The notes under the pieces: generated by a model | Told to the model about the DNA's origin: nothing | Seen by the model: the letters and a program-made list of their open reading frames with translations, nothing else | Databases searched by the model: none | Origin: Ralstonia insidiosa | GTDB lineage: Bacteria > Pseudomonadota > Gammaproteobacteria > Burkholderiales > Burkholderiaceae | Length of the DNA stretch: 64,000 bases | Assembly (NCBI RefSeq): GCF_008801405.1 | Contig: NZ_VZPV01000001.1 | Coordinates: 1,612,001 to 1,676,000 of the forward strand | Reading direction: 5' to 3' | Translations under genes and position numbers: made by a program | In this document: positions 62,639 to 64,000 of the stretch, one piece after another | Numbering within the stretch: position 1 is the stretch's first letter | Layout: the number at the start of each line of letters is the position of its first letter

Positions 62639-63259
62639 ATGTCCGATACCAATCCCGCATCTACGATCCCTGCATCAGCAGACACGACGTCTGACCCGGA
62701 TGCCGGCCTGCGCGAGACCCAGGTCGCGTCGGCCTTGATGCATCAAGGCAAGTTCCTCACGCTCAAGCAGGACATCGTCCGCCTGCCGGACGGCCGCAAT
62801 GCCAGCCGCGAGTACCTGATCCACCCGGGTGCGGTCATGATGATCCCGTTGTTTGACGACGGCACCGTGCTGATGGAGCGCCAGTTCCGCTACCCGATCG
62901 GTCAGGTGATGATCGAATTCCCCGCCGGCAAGCTTGACCCGCAAGAGGGGGCTCTGGCGTGCGGCAAGCGCGAACTGGTTGAAGAAACCGGCTACACGGC
63001 TGAACGCTGGGACTACCTCACACGCATCCACCCGGTCATCTCGTATTCCACCGAGTTCATCGACATCTATCTCGCGCGCGATCTGAAGCAGGGCGAGGCG
63101 ATGCTCGATGAAGGTGAGTTCCTTGAAACCTTCATCACGTCGGCGGGCCAATTGATCGACTGGGTGCGTGAGGGCAAGATTTCCGACGTGAAGACCATCA
63201 TCGGCACGTTCTGGCTCGAGAAGATTCTGTCGGGCGCTTGGACGCCAGGTGCTGCCTGA
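62639..63259 (+). CDS. Nudix hydrolase, ADP-ribose pyrophosphatase-like
   Basis: The 206-residue protein has a complete Nudix box matching GX5EX7REUXEEXGU from GKLDPQE to LVEETGY, and the upstream RQFRYPIGQVMIEFPAGK and downstream HPVISYSTEFID features of ADP-ribose pyrophosphatases. It would hydrolyse ADP-ribose or related NAD breakdown products. It starts 45 bp after DUF2818. Confidence 0.9.
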   Translation: MSDTNPASTIPASADTTSDPDAGLRETQVASALMHQGKFLTLKQDIVRLPDGRNASREYLIHPGAVMMIPLFDDGTVLMERQFRYPIGQVMIEFPAGKLDPQEGALACGKRELVEETGYTAERWDYLTRIHPVISYSTEFIDIYLARDLKQGEAMLDEGEFLETFITSAGQLIDWVREGKISDVKTIIGTFWLEKILSGAWTPGAA

Positions 63260-63312
63260 GCCTCTTGCGTGGCCGTCTGATCACGCCTTTTTCCTGTCGT
63301 TGTTACTATAGC

Positions 63313-63346
63313 GAACGGTCGTGCGAAAAAATTAGCACGACCGTTC
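63313..63346. promoter_or_regulatory. Perfect 12-bp inverted repeat, paired TetR-type operators
   Basis: GAACGGTCGTGC (63313-63324) and GCACGACCGTTC (63335-63346) surround an A/T-rich ten-base spacer. Each arm contains the palindromic core ACG-nn-CGT (63315-63322 and 63337-63344), centres 22 bp apart, or two helical turns. A promoter with -35 TTCACA (63344-63349), a 17-bp spacer and -10 TACACT (63367-63372) overlaps the second site, so binding should repress DUF1178 and perhaps the gene after it. Confidence 0.6.
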
Positions 63347-63395
63347 ACAAATTTTCGAATCGGGGATACACTCGTCCCCATGCGCTGGACCGATC

Positions 63396-63857
63396 ATGAA
63401 AGTGCTGGACCTCCGCTGTGCCAATGACCACCGCTTCGAAGGCTGGTTCGGCTCCGATGCCGACCTGCAATCACAGCAAGAACGCGGGCTGTTGACGTGC
63501 CCGGTTTGCGGTCACAACGAGGTTGAGCGCTTGCCGAGTGCGCCGCGCCTGAATCTGTCGTCGTCACGTGCGGAGAACGCCCACAAAGGCGATACCGCCA
63601 AGACAGCGGAAGGCGAGGGCGGTGCGCCCGCAGCCCTGCAACAGCTCTACCTGAAAGCCGTGCGCCATGTCCTGGCCAACACTGAGGACGTCGGCGACCG
63701 GTTTGCAGAAGAAGCGCGTCGCATGCACTACGACGAGGCGCCGGAGCGGGGCATTCGCGGGACAACGTCTCGGGAGGAAGCGCAGGAACTGGCAGAGGAA
63801 GGCATCGAGGTGATGCCGCTGCTGGTGCCCGATGCGCTCAAGCAGCCCGTGCACTAG
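63396..63857 (+). CDS. DUF1178 family protein
   Basis: The 153-residue protein has the family N terminus VLDLRCANDHRFEGWFGS, a CPVCG zinc-ribbon-like pair (with C8 upstream), and the C-terminal GIRGTTSREEAQELAEEGIEVMPLL split by family blocks. Function unknown. It lies immediately behind the paired operator and 83 bp before an acyl-CoA dehydrogenase gene, a common arrangement. Confidence 0.9.
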   Translation: MKVLDLRCANDHRFEGWFGSDADLQSQQERGLLTCPVCGHNEVERLPSAPRLNLSSSRAENAHKGDTAKTAEGEGGAPAALQQLYLKAVRHVLANTEDVGDRFAEEARRMHYDEAPERGIRGTTSREEAQELAEEGIEVMPLLVPDALKQPVH

Positions 63858-63940
63858 CTCCCGATCTCAGGTCCGCGCCGGTCCGACAGAACGTGCTTTG
63901 CCGATTTGCCACGGCAGAGCGCCAACCACAGGAGACAGGC

Positions 63941-64000
63941 ATGGATCTGAACTACTCGGCGGCCGATAATGCGTTCCGCCAGGAAGTCCGCGGCTGGCTG
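63941..64000 (+). CDS. Acyl-CoA dehydrogenase, N-terminal fragment (cut by window end)
   Basis: After AGGAGACAGGC, an ATG opens 20 codons to the window edge. The peptide MDLNYSAADNAFRQEV is the usual start of an acyl-CoA dehydrogenase N-terminal domain. The remainder lies outside. Substrate class cannot be judged. Confidence 0.75.
   Translation, partial: MDLNYSAADNAFRQEVRGWL

Overview
The window is a gene-dense, high-GC bacterial chromosome segment. Its content and gene order (xdhABC with purine catabolism, ilvBHC-psd-pssA-leuA, rpsO-pnp, tpiA-secG-tRNA-Leu-nuoA-N) point to a betaproteobacterium of the Burkholderiales, most likely Ralstonia. The genus call rests on remembered protein sequences and synteny. 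The species cannot be fixed from sequence alone.

Layout. 1-16000: a purine catabolic supercluster. One minus-strand group holds gntR, an NCS2 purine permease, 8-oxoguanine deaminase, puuE and uraD. uraH and puuD run the other way from the gntR promoter region. A second minus-strand operon is xdhA-xdhB-xdhC-add-guaD. Together they take adenine, guanine and 8-oxoguanine through xanthine and urate to allantoin and allantoate. Between guaD and puuD sits a GDT1-type (probable manganese) exporter behind a yybP-ykoY riboswitch. 16200-19310: a LysR regulator, an orphan tungstate/molybdate-type binding protein, and a divergent ModE-like regulator with a binding-protein domain. 19376-25500: an FtsX-type permease, truncated haemoglobin, DUF924, LysE exporter, a TetR-LOG pair and diacylglycerol kinase. 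25498-31374: envelope and lipid genes, then an ECF sigma factor leading a chain DUF3619-DUF3106-RDD-lipase.

31744-38638: branched-chain amino acid synthesis (ilvB, ilvH, ilvC, leuA) interleaved with phosphatidylethanolamine synthesis (psd, pssA). The leuA leader carries a 27-codon Leu/Ile/Val-rich peptide that starts almost at the predicted transcription start. It is followed by mutually exclusive stem segments and a rho-independent terminator, which is a textbook attenuator layout. 38884-46632: a lipoprotein, a solitary Liv-type binding protein, rpsO, pnp, a HAD hydrolase, a quinone oxidoreductase and tpiA. 46698-62265: secG, tRNA-Leu(GAG) and the complete 14-gene NADH dehydrogenase I operon. 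62279-64000: DUF2818, a Nudix hydrolase, DUF1178 and the start of an acyl-CoA dehydrogenase.

No insertion sequence, prophage, CRISPR array or integrated element was seen. This is core chromosome, and the most interesting signals are regulatory: the leuA attenuator, the manganese riboswitch, paired GntR operators, a paired TetR-type operator before DUF1178, and structured leaders of rpsO and pnp. The least described protein system is the ECF sigma/DUF3619/DUF3106/RDD/lipase chain.
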